From: Datisca glomerata
Taxonomy: Eukaryota > Streptophyta > Magnoliopsida > Cucurbitales > Datiscaceae
NCBI GenBank assembly: GCA_003255025.1
Contig: QANY01005060.1
Location: 434,001-498,000, forward strand
Direction of reading: 5' to 3'
DNA length: 64,000 nt
This document shows, piece after piece, positions 33,601 to 45,300 of the stretch (its first letter is position 1; each line of letters begins with the position of its first letter). The translations under genes and the position numbers were made by a program. Under the pieces are notes generated by a model, which did no database searches, was not told where the DNA came from, and was given only the letters and a program-made list of their open reading frames with translations.

Positions 33601-36600
33601 ATGCTGAAAGGCCCATCATAAAGCTACTGATGCAGAGTTGTATCTAAAAAGATGTTGATGATTTATTGTTTGTTTATGGATTTAGATACTTTACAGAAGA
33701 CTCTAAGAGGAAGTGGGAATGTGTTGTTACCTGTTGACACTGCTGGAAGAGTATTGGAACTTATTCAAATATTGGAATTGGTTAGTTAAGGGAGTCATGC
33801 TAGCACTTTTCTTTCCTTTTCTGTTGAACTTTCCAGCTGTGCCTTGTTCAAGATATAAGTTATTTTAATATTGAATCTTGGTGATGATTCCAGTATTGGG
33901 AAGAGGAGGGTTTGAACTATCCCATCTACTTTTTAACATGTGTTGCATCTAGCACGATTGATTATGTCAAGAGTTTCTTGGAATGGATGAGTGATAATAT
34001 TGCAAAGTCTTTTGAACACACACGCAACAATGCTTTTCTTCTGAAGTAAGTCATCTTCTCTAGTGCACAAGTTTTTTTTGCTACTAGATGATGCGTTAGT
34101 TTTCTGTGCAATCTTTTATTTTTCAATTAAGCAAGTTTTTCTAATCTTACCACACTGAATAAATAGTTGAATACTTAAACATTCTTATTGTTCGGGGATG
34201 ATTACTTACCAGGCATCTCTATTGACACAGGCATGTTACACTCTTGATCAACAAAAGTGATCTTGACAATGCTCCTGATGGTCCAAAGGTGAGATCATGT
34301 AGGATTTTAGAAGGTTGCATGCATTGCCTTCAATGTTCCTTGTGGTGCTAATGCTTCTACTTAAACATCTCTTATAGGTTGTTCTAGCATCCATGGCTAG
34401 TTTGGAAGCTGGTTTTTCTCATGATATATTTGTCGAATGGGCGGCTGATATAAAAAATCTTGTGCTTTTTACGGAGAGAGGCCAGGTATAATCTTTAAGT
34501 GAGGTATTTACCTAGTAGGCGTGTTATCTTGTTTACAATTTATATCTTCATCTTAGTGAAGTTTCACAACTCCACTTAGACGACCATCGTTCCTTTTTGT
34601 TGTTCATTAACCGAACAAAAGTTGTTTTTTTTTGTTGAGCATGTATGCTTCCTGGTAAAAAAGAAGAAAAAAGATTAGATATGTAGTTTTGCACTGTTGT
34701 GTTGGTTTGTTCGAACTAGTATTATATTTTACCATTTTTTCAATAAGATTGTAACTTATTCTCATATACCCCATTTTCTAGTGTGTTTCTCTTCTGTGTG
34801 TTGGTAATGTTAATCATTTGTCCTGCAAGCCTACTAGCACACTCTAGCTGCACATTCTAGGCTCTATTTCTTTCTCTGCATTTTATTGGTTCTGATACAT
34901 ATGAGTTGAAAACGTAGTTTGCCACATTAGCTCGCATGCTTCAAGCAGATCCACCTCCAAAAGCTGTTAAAGTTACCATGTCCAAGAGGGTTCCCTTGGT
35001 TGGAGAGGAGCTAGTTGCTTACGAAGAAGAGCAAAACCGAAAAAAGGAAGAAGCTCTAAAAGCTTGCCTCCTTAAGGAGGAGGAATCCAGAGCACTTCGT
35101 GGAGCTGATAATAATACCAGTGATCCAATGGTCATAGACGCTAGCACTTCTCATAGTTCACCAGATGGTATGACAAGGAATGACTCTGGCTTCTTGCATG
35201 TTAATTAGTAAGAGTAAAAAATAAGACTTTGAGATAAGAAACTTCTTGGAATGGGAAATCAGAAGAAGGCAATCATTCTTTGAACTGAACATTTCTTAAT
35301 ATTCATTTTCGTTTCAGTAGGCTATACTTATTTCCTATATATTGCCCCAGTGGGTTCAATTATATTACGAACATCTGTACACGGCTATAAATGATTCTAT
35401 CCAATATATTTTTTCATTCTTTTGCTTCTTTTCCTATATGCTGAGTTTTTCAGATTGTACCTTTCAGTGGGTGGTTCACATGGTGCTGGATACAGAGACA
35501 TATTAATTGATGGATTTGTTCCTCCTTCCACAAGTGTTGCTCCGATGTTTCCCTTCTATGAAAATACTGCAGAGTGGGATGAGTTTGGTGAAGTTATAAA
35601 TCCTGATGATTATGTAATTAAGGATGAAGACATGGACCAAGCATCAATGCATGTGAGATTCCACATTGCTACTCTCTGCCTTTGTTTTCTGTTGGCTGTA
35701 CAACTCATTACCTTGGTTTACTGTTGAGCATTTCCATTAGATGCATGTTTAGTTGGTTGGCTAGATGTGGTTTATCTTGCTTTGTCCCATATGAAGGTGA
35801 AATGAAATGCTTTTAGAAATCATCCTTGCTGCACAAGAATTTGGATGTGAAATATATTAAGTTGCTTAATTGGATATTATCTGTCAAAATAACATGTATG
35901 CTCGTTTTAATATTTTGTTGCTGATTGTGAAAGTTTAAATGATAGGCTATTGTCACCATGTCTTATCAGATAACTTTGACTTGAATCTTGGTTTTGGAGG
36001 GCACTTGGGGATAAAAATAATAGCCACTAGTCATGTGATTTGAATTCTTAATATCTCTAGGGAATAGGAGAAAAGGATCAATTTCCGCAAACTAACATTT
36101 AAGACCAGGTGCATGGACAAGGACACGAGTAGTTATTTTCTTGATAACTATGCGGTATTTTATTCTGTCTTAACAAAAATTGTATATTAAGCAAGAAAGC
36201 ATCTACTGGTCGATGTCTGGAGCCCTGCACTAGTCAAAGAATTTGAGAAGTAGGCTGTGTTAGCTGACATTAAGTGCTGCTTACATAGAAGGGATGAGAA
36301 GAGATTGTGGTTTGCCAAAAGTAATGGTAAAAGACATGGTTAATCACCAGAAGACAAATGAATGGTACTTCGGAAAAGACTTTCAATTTTCCCAAAAGAA
36401 GTAACGGCCGCTTGCTGAAGTCATTGGAGACTCTAATATTTGAATCGTTGCAAAAGAAAAAAAGCATAAATGAAGTGACTGAAGTCATGAGTTCAAGGTG
36501 TATAAAAGAACACTGAAGCAGCAGCCAATATCAGAAGTAGCAGTTCTCTCGATTGGTTTATTCTTCAATTAGTTCTCAGTCTCATTATCGCTCAAATAAC

Positions 36601-39600
36601 TCTAATTTTAGTATTTCATATCCTTCATTGAAGTTTTATTCGTAAGGGTCCAATATTTTAAAGATATAGTGATGGAGAGTGAAATATTTGTATGGCTAGC
36701 TCATAAATTATCACTATATTTTCTCAAAATAGTTTACTCTGTCTCAGGTTGGTGGTGATATGGACGGAAAACTCGACGAAAGTGCTGCTAATTTGATATT
36801 GGATATGAAGCCTTCAAAAGTTGTATCGAATGAATGGACAGTAAGTTCATCTCTAGCGCAAGTTATATAAAGGTTATATCAACTTTGATCATTATAAAGT
36901 TACATATAGTCCGTAGGGTTGCTTTGCGAAAAGTACAGTATTCAAATTGCTTTACACATTTCCTGCAAAGAGTGGGAAATGGGTAAAGTTGGTTCACACC
37001 TGGTATTCTTTTTCAGTTGCTTTTCGTCCTTTGGATCTTATAATATAATGATGGTTTACTGTTACTTGACTCTAGATATAACTGCTTTTTAATAAAACTA
37101 GTCAATACACACGTGCGATGTACGTGTAATTGAACCTATTATGTTTTTAGTTATAGTTATTACTTATAATGATGTTGTGTTTATGTGAATTTAAAATATA
37201 TGTATTTAGCATCATATTATTTAATTTCAATTTATGTGATTAAAATCAATACAATAATAATTTTTATTTGTTGATATATTTTATTCAACCAAGTTGTACA
37301 ACATCATTTATGTTTCAGGAAAAAAATTAAGACTATATAGTAGAAATGTGCTCTAAAAACTTAAAAGAAAAAGTGATGTCATTAGAATTAAATTATCAAT
37401 TCATGTTTTATTTTAAACTTTGATCTTCATTTTTCTCGTTTGTATTGCAAATTTAATTTGTTGTTTGTATATTTTGTATAACTATATTTATGCAATTAAT
37501 GTTGTATTTGCCCACATAACAATAAGTACTTCTCTACATAAATAAGTGGTAAGGTTTCACTTGTTAAAAAAATGTATTATTTTACTTGGAAAAAAATGGT
37601 ATTGTTTCAAATAAAAAATAGTATTGATTAGGTTTATGATTATTCGGGTAGACCATACGATCATAGTTTGTGGCAATTGGTAAAACAACAATAGCAACAA
37701 CGAATGAGAACGTAACAAATGTACTTTAGGGGGCAATTTAGGATTAGTAGAAAAACATATGGACATAACTATCAAAAAAAGTCTCTCTTACTTCCCACGT
37801 TTAATATATTATTATTATTATTATTAAAGATAATTAAGTAGGTTGCATCTTTATGTACTTGTTCGTTTCTTCTTATTTTATCTCTTGGATAAGGGGAGAG
37901 GAGATGGGCGGTCAAGGATCTTGATTTTATATTCTCAGTTGTCACATAGAACTTGTCGTGGTCTTTGGGCTGGAAAACAAAATTAGAAAGGCGGGTTCAT
38001 TATCAAATGGACTAATACAGAATTTTCTGGGGCGTTCTATGTTATAGTTTGCTCGCCATCAATTTTGATACCCCTTTGAATTTTTGAAGTGCAGTTTATT
38101 TAGTGATTCACTGAAGCTATCTTTCTTATGCATTCATATATATAGGTGCAGGTAAAGTGTTCACTGGTTTACATGGATTTTGAGGGACGTTCTGATGGAA
38201 GATCGATTAAGTCTATTCTTTCCCACGTGGCACCGCTGAAACTTGTAAGAGTGCTTACTTATGCCAGTCAGTTTCTGACATTTAGTTTTTAACTGCTGCT
38301 TACTGGGGGGAAAATGTTACTAGCTAAGTATAGTGTTTCTCATAAGGTTTGTTGTCCCTAGGACATTTCACAGCCATTCATGCCACTGTTATTCAAGCAT
38401 ATAATAATAAACATGACTATATTTTTGCTTTTTCCTGAAAATGAAAATGTGAGAAATGAGACTCTCGCGTGTAGTTCCATACATATCTGGCAGCTCAATG
38501 CCAGTAATGTGGATCTGCTGGCTACTTCTTGGTTGAATGATGTTTTCCCGTGTGTCCCTAGGTCATTTCACAGCCATTCATGCCTCTGGCTACACTTTCT
38601 TTGAAACTATTTCGGCTGATAATGACATACCCTCACACAGTCCTTTAGAAGCGTTCTCAAACTGTTTATTCATCTTTTATTCATGTGTAAATTCAAATGA
38701 TAATATATACATTTATTTTCTAAAAAATAAGACGAGGTTCTCCTAGCAATTCTATGTAGTTGCTTGATTTCCAGAAAGCAACCAACGTTTACACATTTAT
38801 CATTTTCTCCCTTGGAGGTGTTGGTGCATGGAACAGCTGAGGCCACAGAGCATCTAAAACAACACTGCATAAAACATGTTTGCCCTCGTGTTTATGCACC
38901 ACAAATCGAAGAAACAATTGATGTTACATCTGATTTGTGTGCTTACAAGGTATATTTAAGCAATCGTGATTGATTTAATTTTTGAAGAAGTGATTTTCTG
39001 TGTTGGAGTTAATAAATCTCTGACGCTTGATAAAATATAGGTACAACTTTCTGAGAAGCTGATGAGTAACGTGTTATTTAAGAAGGTAAGCATCGGTGTC
39101 TCTATGTATTACTGAAACTTCATCTCCTATCCCGGTGGGAGCACTGAAAGAGGGTGTTACGGGCTTAACTAAGTCTCAGTTAAGGGCGTTAACGGCTGAA
39201 ATTTCAAGTAAAGGGGCCTCTAGGCTGAACTTTGCCGAAAGGTTCCATTGTATTTGTGTCTTGACCGTATCTGAAACTTGCAAATTACAGCTCGGAGATT
39301 ACGAAGTGGCCTGGGTTGATGCGGAAGCAGGAAAGAAGGAAAGTGAAACGTTATCTTTACTTCCCATTTCAAAAGCTGCTCCACCTCATAAATCTGTCCT
39401 GGTGGGTGATTTGAAAATGGGTGATTTTAAGCAATTTCTTTCCAGTAAAAACATACAGGTAATTCTTGTTATCTCTTCTATTATATGGCTTTATTGAAAA
39501 TGGTCCGTCTTGTGACTACTTGTGTGATGTTCTATTGACAAAAAACGCTAAATTAAGATGCATTTTCATAATTGTGCATTTCGATAATGTTTAAAGTAAA

Positions 39601-40304
39601 AAAGAGAAGGACAAATTCGTTTTCTGTCCTCCAAGTTTACTTTGATTAACAATTTAGTCGATCTAAATCTAATTTTCTCAATCAAACACTCAAATAATTA
39701 ATAACAGCAACACATTGGATGTTAATTATGAACATTTAAGTTATGAAGAAGGCAAGTGGTTTCAAGATTTGAAACTTAATGAAAAATTTAATTCCATCCA
39801 GTACTTTAATATTCGAAAACCTAATTGAGAGCATTACACTTACAGCGATTACATTGGTGGAATCAGAGTTGCATCTCGGTTTATATGCAAAAAACTGATA
39901 TGAGCAGACTTAATGGTCGCCGAAAATCATAAAATGTTTCACTTCCTTACAGGTAGAATTTGCAGGCGGGGCTTTGCGGTGCGGTGAGTATGTGACATTA
40001 CGAAAGGTTGGGGATGCCAGTCAGAAGGTAAGAGTTTCCTGCCCAAACTAATGAAAGAAAATTGGTTTCTTACATCTGCAAATGGACCCACGTTTTAGTT
40101 CCATAGTAGCCATTACATTGAAATCATTGTTGCTGTTCTGATTCTAGTTCCAAATGGGTAGATGAAAAAAAAAAATCAGATTTCGTGTCTTAAATTTTGT
40201 AGGCTGGTGGTTCTGGTACACAGCAAATTGTCATTGAAGGACCTTTGTGTGAGGATTACTACAAGATTCGAGAGTATCTGTATTCACAGTTCTATTTGCT
40301 CTAA
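30496..40304 (+). CDS. CPSF100: Cleavage and polyadenylation specificity factor subunit 2 (CPSF100)
   Basis: Eighteen exons join in frame to 739 codons plus stop: 30496-30644, 31432-31600, 32563-32659, 33174-33300, 33388-33503, 33686-33780, 33894-34045, 34231-34288, 34378-34485, 34918-35167, 35468-35652, 36748-36840, 38146-38244, 38818-38949, 39041-39085, 39291-39458, 39953-40027, 40203-40304. The product is the metallo-beta-lactamase/beta-CASP subunit that pairs with CPSF73 in the nuclear pre-mRNA 3'-end cleavage complex. Start [20 protein letters not shown] and end [17 protein letters not shown] match plant CPSF100, and the length equals the Arabidopsis protein as I recall it. The zinc-binding HxHxDH of CPSF73 is replaced by [11 protein letters not shown] (residues 61-71), as expected for the non-catalytic paralogue. 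AGHLLGG and HRKERHLNG follow in the lactamase fold, and [18 protein letters not shown] after beta-CASP. Intron 12 holds a Helitron. Confidence 0.97.
30646..30675 (+). repeat. (TC)n tract at the 5' end of CPSF100 intron 1
   Basis: 30 nt of alternating T and C begin one base inside the donor site (CCAG|GTCTCTCT). It is complementary to the GA tract 150 nt upstream on the same transcript. Confidence 0.95.
37098..37830 (-). mobile_element. Non-autonomous Helitron-like element, copy 2, in CPSF100 intron 12
   Basis: On the minus strand it starts TCTTTAATAATAATAATAAT at 37830, ends CTAG at 37098, and lies between host A and T. The hairpin ACACGT-ACATCGC-ACGTGT lies 8 nt before CTAG. It is homologous to 26728-27692 over most of its length (shared AGAAATGTGCTCTAAAAA). 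It is non-coding and inside an intron whose splice sites remain intact. Confidence 0.75.
38353..38584. repeat. 32-bp direct repeat exactly 200 bp apart in CPSF100 intron 13
   Basis: TGTCCCTAGGACATTTCACA followed by GCCATTCATGCC at 38353-38384 recurs at 38553-38584 with one mismatch. Both copies contain a possible acceptor (CCCTAG), but neither is needed for the reading frame. Confidence 0.85.
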
Positions 40305-42172
40305 GTACGCATCGAACAAACGCTGGTGATGCTCATTTGGTTAGAGCCTCATTGGACATTAGAAGAGATTCTAGTTTAGGCAAAGGGAGTGTAAAACACT
40401 GATTTTCCATGTGAATTTGTACAATATTAATTAGTCAGATTGTGCAAAATCTTCCCCCCGTTAATTAGTCTTCTCTCTGCTAGCATAATATTTCTGATAT
40501 TGGTAAATAAATTGAGCCTGATAATGCTACTGAATGCAAAACCACATGTAGCATCATCTTTATTGGGGAATATTTGTCGGCTCGTTCTCCAGTAGTGGAT
40601 ATTCTATCTTCTTATTTTGTTTCACTGATAACGAGCGAAACTAGGATATTTCTCTAAATTTATCAGTGGATTTTTTCAATGTAGAGTAAAGAAAAACGCT
40701 TATGAACGTGTTAGAAGAAAGATGCATAAAAAATTACTAAAAGAAGTTGGTTTAAGTATTGTATTTTCAGATGCATCACAGTTAGTTTATAAGTAATTCT
40801 GCGTAGAACAAATAATTAATCAAATTTTAAGTGTTCAAGTGATGTGACGATTATTTATTGATTTGATATTTTTTTGTCAAAGCGAATGGGCGTATAAACA
40901 CTCTAACAGAAAGAGCCAAAACCATAATTAAGAAGAGAATATATATTGGTTGATGTTTGATGACTCACTAAAATGATTTAACAAAATAGTGTACAAATGA
41001 TTGCCACGTTACTTGGTCATTTGAAATTTGGTCAATTATTTAGTCGGCGTAGAGTTATTCTTAATTTATTTTATTATTCACGCAAATATGACATTATAAT
41101 AAAAACTCACATTGATCTTTTTACCGTAACATTGACAATACTTTCGATCACTTACAAAGATATAATGAGTTTGTTGACGTGAATAAAGTAGTTAATGAAG
41201 GTCGAAACGTAGATGATAAGCTTTAATTTAACATAGATTAAGATTAAATACATACTCTAACCATAATAAATATGTTCAAACCAGTTTAATTATGATACCG
41301 TTTGGTTTGCATAATCCTCATTTATAATTCTATTATAATCATCTTGTAATTGAATTATTAAGTTTGTTTGGAGTAATCTTTAAATAAGGCTGCAATTTTA
41401 ATTTGTATGCAATCAAATGAGACAATTGAATTGCTATAAAAAATGTTCCTAATTTACAATACAATTGTAATTCTAATATCAAACGAAATTATTTTCCAAC
41501 TTCATATGAAATAAAACTTCTTTCTCACACTCTCTCTCATTTTATTAATTTAATTAAAATTTAGTTTAGTCATTAATTTATTTAAATATTAATAAAAAAT
41601 AATTAAAATTAATGTTAAAAATTCACGTAAATTTTTTTTCATTGTATCTCTTATTTTATTAATTTAATTAAAATTAATATTTTAAAATTTAGTCCAATAT
41701 TATTAATTTATTTAGATATTAATAAAAATAATTAAAATTAGTGTTAAAATTGCACGTCAAAATAATTTTTTAAATAATATATAACTAAAATGACATTTAA
41801 GTAATTTCTTGTTATCTACACAAATTTACAACACAAGTTAACATATGTGAAACATAATAATAATAAATTATTATCAATCATTTCATAGATTATCATGCAC
41901 AATCATACATGACAATCATATTTTATAATTAATAATTAAATTACAATAATAATTATAGATTACATGAATCAATTGAAGTTCCTTGGGGACATCCAATAGA
42001 AAAAATGTGTCCAAAGAAACAAAAGTTTTGTAAGTAAATGCTGATGTTAGTTACTAGTTTGCTGCCTGAAGCTGTTCCAATGGTTGGTAGAGTTAGTTTT
42101 TTCTTTTTATTTATAACCGAAAAGACATTCAAACGTACTTGATGTATTTTTCATTTTGGATAAAAAAAGATA
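40305..42172. other. CPSF100 3' flank and AT-rich intergenic DNA
   Basis: About 200 bp of probable 3' untranslated region, then AT-rich DNA. 40960-41050 resembles the foldback element at 50660. 41290-41500 has opposed ends (CCGTTTGGTTTGCATAATCC; ATATCAAACGAAAT) suggestive of a MITE. 41520-41770 holds two copies of an AATTTAATTAAAATTWA-rich segment. No gene seen. Confidence 0.5.
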
Positions 42173-42206
42173 ACTCTCTCTCCCTCTCCCTCTCTCTCTC
42201 TCTCTC
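42173..42206 (+). repeat. (TC)n tract in leader of the SLH-domain gene
   Basis: CTCTCTCTCCCTCTCCCTCT-type tract of about 34 nt, roughly 140 bp upstream of the start codon, probably within the promoter or 5' untranslated region. Confidence 0.9.
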
Positions 42207-42343
42207 AGCCCTAGAAGAAATCGATTTCATGTTATCCGAAGCTTTGCAATTGAAGCTCTATATCGCCATTTCGAGCTTTAACCAACTCCTAAGCGTTTCG
42301 TTTTGATATAATTTACTCAACTCTGTTGAAGCGGTGGTTTTCC

Positions 42344-45300
42344 ATGGCTTCTACGACTGCCACGTGGTCTCCGAGCTCTCTTCAGCTCCGACTAGCTTTC
42401 AATTGCAAAAAATCCCCTGCAGTGCTTGTGTGGACGCGAGTTAGGAAGCTGGATCGTCCTTTTCGTTTGTTCTGTGTTGTGGAGAATGGTGCGAGGAATG
42501 AGAGTGCAATCGAACGGACCCGTAATGGGACCACATGGGCCGGGTCGGATTCTACCGTGGATGGATTCTCTGGGTGGTCGGAGTCGGATGGTGGGGAGGA
42601 AGATATTGATTCACAGAGGAAAAAGTGGTTTGGAGGTACGCTCGTTTTGGTTTTTGACAAGATAAGGAAAGGGCGAGGAAATTGAAACCTTTTGGAACTT
42701 AATTGCTTCATCTTATCGATTTAGTTTCTCGCATGTAATTTGAAAATAATGAGGGAGATGAAAATTCGGGATAAGTATACAAATTTCTGCGTGAGGCACA
42801 GTTGAATTGTGGAACTATGCTTTTCGGTTTTCAACGAATCAGTGACTCTAATGAGTGATTAGTGTGCTGTTCATTTTCTACATTTTCCAAACTGCAGGGT
42901 AAAAGAACTGGGAAGCCTGTGAAAGATGTTCTTTGAGTTTCTCTTATATATTGGACTGAGAGAATGTTAAGTGACCGTTAATACTGTTTCTGCTTTCGTT
43001 TTTGCTCTTGTTGTAGTTCATTTGGTTAAGTCACCGCTTTCATTTCATATAGATTTTTGTGTAAAGAAATACATGGTTGAACATCTTGATAGTATAGATA
43101 TTACTTATTAGGGCATAATTTGAGTCTAGTCTTTATTTAAACATAATGCTTTATTCAAAGTCCATGGCCTGAAGGCCAAGTATAAACTTGGGTAGCCTAG
43201 AACAGGTTATTCTTGTTCTTGTAGAACTTCTTCTACTGTTATATTTTGATGCTTGTGGATCTTATATGTTTTCAGTAAAAGTCAATTAATGATTGACGTT
43301 ATTGTAGTCTGCTTCCAGGATTTGTGGGAATGGGAGTTGCTGGACTCATTCTTGTTACAGGAATTAGCTTTGCAGCCTTTTCTATAAGTAAACAGAACAG
43401 TTCCAGTAAGTAGTCGACAAGTTGTTCTCCTTCTTGTAAAATCTCTATCTGTTTTGTATTTGGATAGATAAAGCAATTTGTTCATTCTTTTTCATCTGTT
43501 TTGGATTTATTTTGGTTTTTGATTACTTTTCCTAGACTATGCAGTGTGCTCCTTTTATACTTCTTTTAATTTACTATTTAAAGATATTTGACTAAGGTGT
43601 ACTTTGTTCTGATTAATTTATGAATATGTATGTGCTTATACACAGGACACAAGAAAGAGATGGAGGCCTTGACCACACAGCAAGAAGTATCATTGGCCTC
43701 TGATGAGCAGAGTGATAGGTTTACAGGAGATGGGAAGGAGGATAACGTTATTATGAAAGATGACAGTAGTCAGCACGGCATGACAGGTAGCATCACATAT
43801 GAGGATTCTTATTTATCTCCAGATCATGCTTTAGTTGATGATGTTAAAACATTATCTTATGGTGGTGATGACATTAAGAATGATTCCATTCAAGCTGATT
43901 TGCAATTCGATGCTGCATTAATTGATAAGTCAGTTGCTCCTGAAGACTCAAGTTCACTTGATTTTCCTGAAGCTGATGTTGTTGGTGACTCATATGTTGC
44001 CTCTAGTTCTAAAGATTCCAACGGTGATGTTGCTGTTGATATAGATGAACCAGATCCTGAAATTAAAGAGATCCCCTTCAATGTCAAACCAACTAGCTTG
44101 CCAGCCTCTGATGTCGAATCATCTAATTTTAACACTGACAATCTGGATGAAACACCTATTCTAAATGTAAACGAAAGTTTCGATTTTTCAGAACCTACTT
44201 CATCTAGTTCTACCGGCTACAAAGCCAAGGAAGAAGCCATAGCTCTAGATTATATGGTTAACTCACAGATTAACACTGTATTATTGGGACTTGAGGAATT
44301 ACCCAAAGATGATTTGGATTATGTTGCACTGTCATCAGCAAAAGAACATTTGGTCCTGGGCAAGAGCGAGCAGCCCCCAGCCGTGGTACCTAGCGTATCT
44401 TCAACAGCGGAGTATCTGGGAAATGAGCCAGAGAGAGATGGTCAAAATGTGATGAACAAAACTGCATCAGAATTGCCAGTGTCTGGGAATGTTTTTTCTT
44501 CTGCTGGTATACCTGCTCCAACGGTTTCTGCCGCAGTACAGGCACTTCCTGGAAAGGTCTTGATTCCTGCTGTTGTTGATCAGGTTCAGGGGCAGGCAGT
44601 GGCCGCATTGCAAGTGTTGAAGGTAGTATTTGACTACTTCTCAATTTGACAATTCATTCCCAGTAGTGTTGTTCTGTGTTTGATGAGATGTTGGTCTTAT
44701 ACGGAATAACCGTAATTGATGAAAAAACTCTTGGGAAAGATTTCATGGAAATTATGAGTATGTCTCAAAAATCTAAAAACTAGTGCTGGAAGTTTTGAAA
44801 ATTATATAATAATTTCTGATTAGATATGGGACTTGTTAGTTGTTTACTCCCAATCTAATGGACATTTAGTTGGGACATTACTTTGATGCTAACGACTGTC
44901 AAAGAAACAACCAGAAAAACAATGATGTCAGTGTTCAACTAGATGTAGTGGTTTCAATTCTCATATCTGTGTCTTATATCCTTGAGATTGTAAAACAATG
45001 TTAATGAGTAGTGTACACGCCTTCTGCTTTGTTGGGATTGAATGATAAGGCTAGTCTGTAAAAGATTTTTTCCCTTGTTGGTTGGTGGTGGAAGTTCTTT
45101 GAACCTAAAGTGTGGAGTTACTTTTCCATCTCCTTGTGGCAACTATTTATGGAAAGGAATACTATAATTTATTAGCGTGTTGAAAAATCTCATCTTCTGG
45201 AGGTATTAATTCTATAGGGAGTGGAACGAGATATCATGTCTACTGTAAAGCTAAAAGTTTTTCTTTGTACAACAAAAGCTAAAAGTATATCTACTCTTTT

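Noticed and set aside
39096..39290. 5' part of the plus-strand frame 39096-39497 as a longer exon 16
   Set aside because: Homology to CPSF100 begins only at 39291, after TTACAG; the upstream part is intron 15.
42326..42343. Upstream extension of the SLH protein start
   Set aside because: The upstream codon is TTG, not ATG. The first ATG of the frame is 42344 and begins a plausible transit peptide.
42382..42711. Minus-strand frame of 109 codons
   Set aside because: Antisense of SLH exon 1 and start of intron 1.
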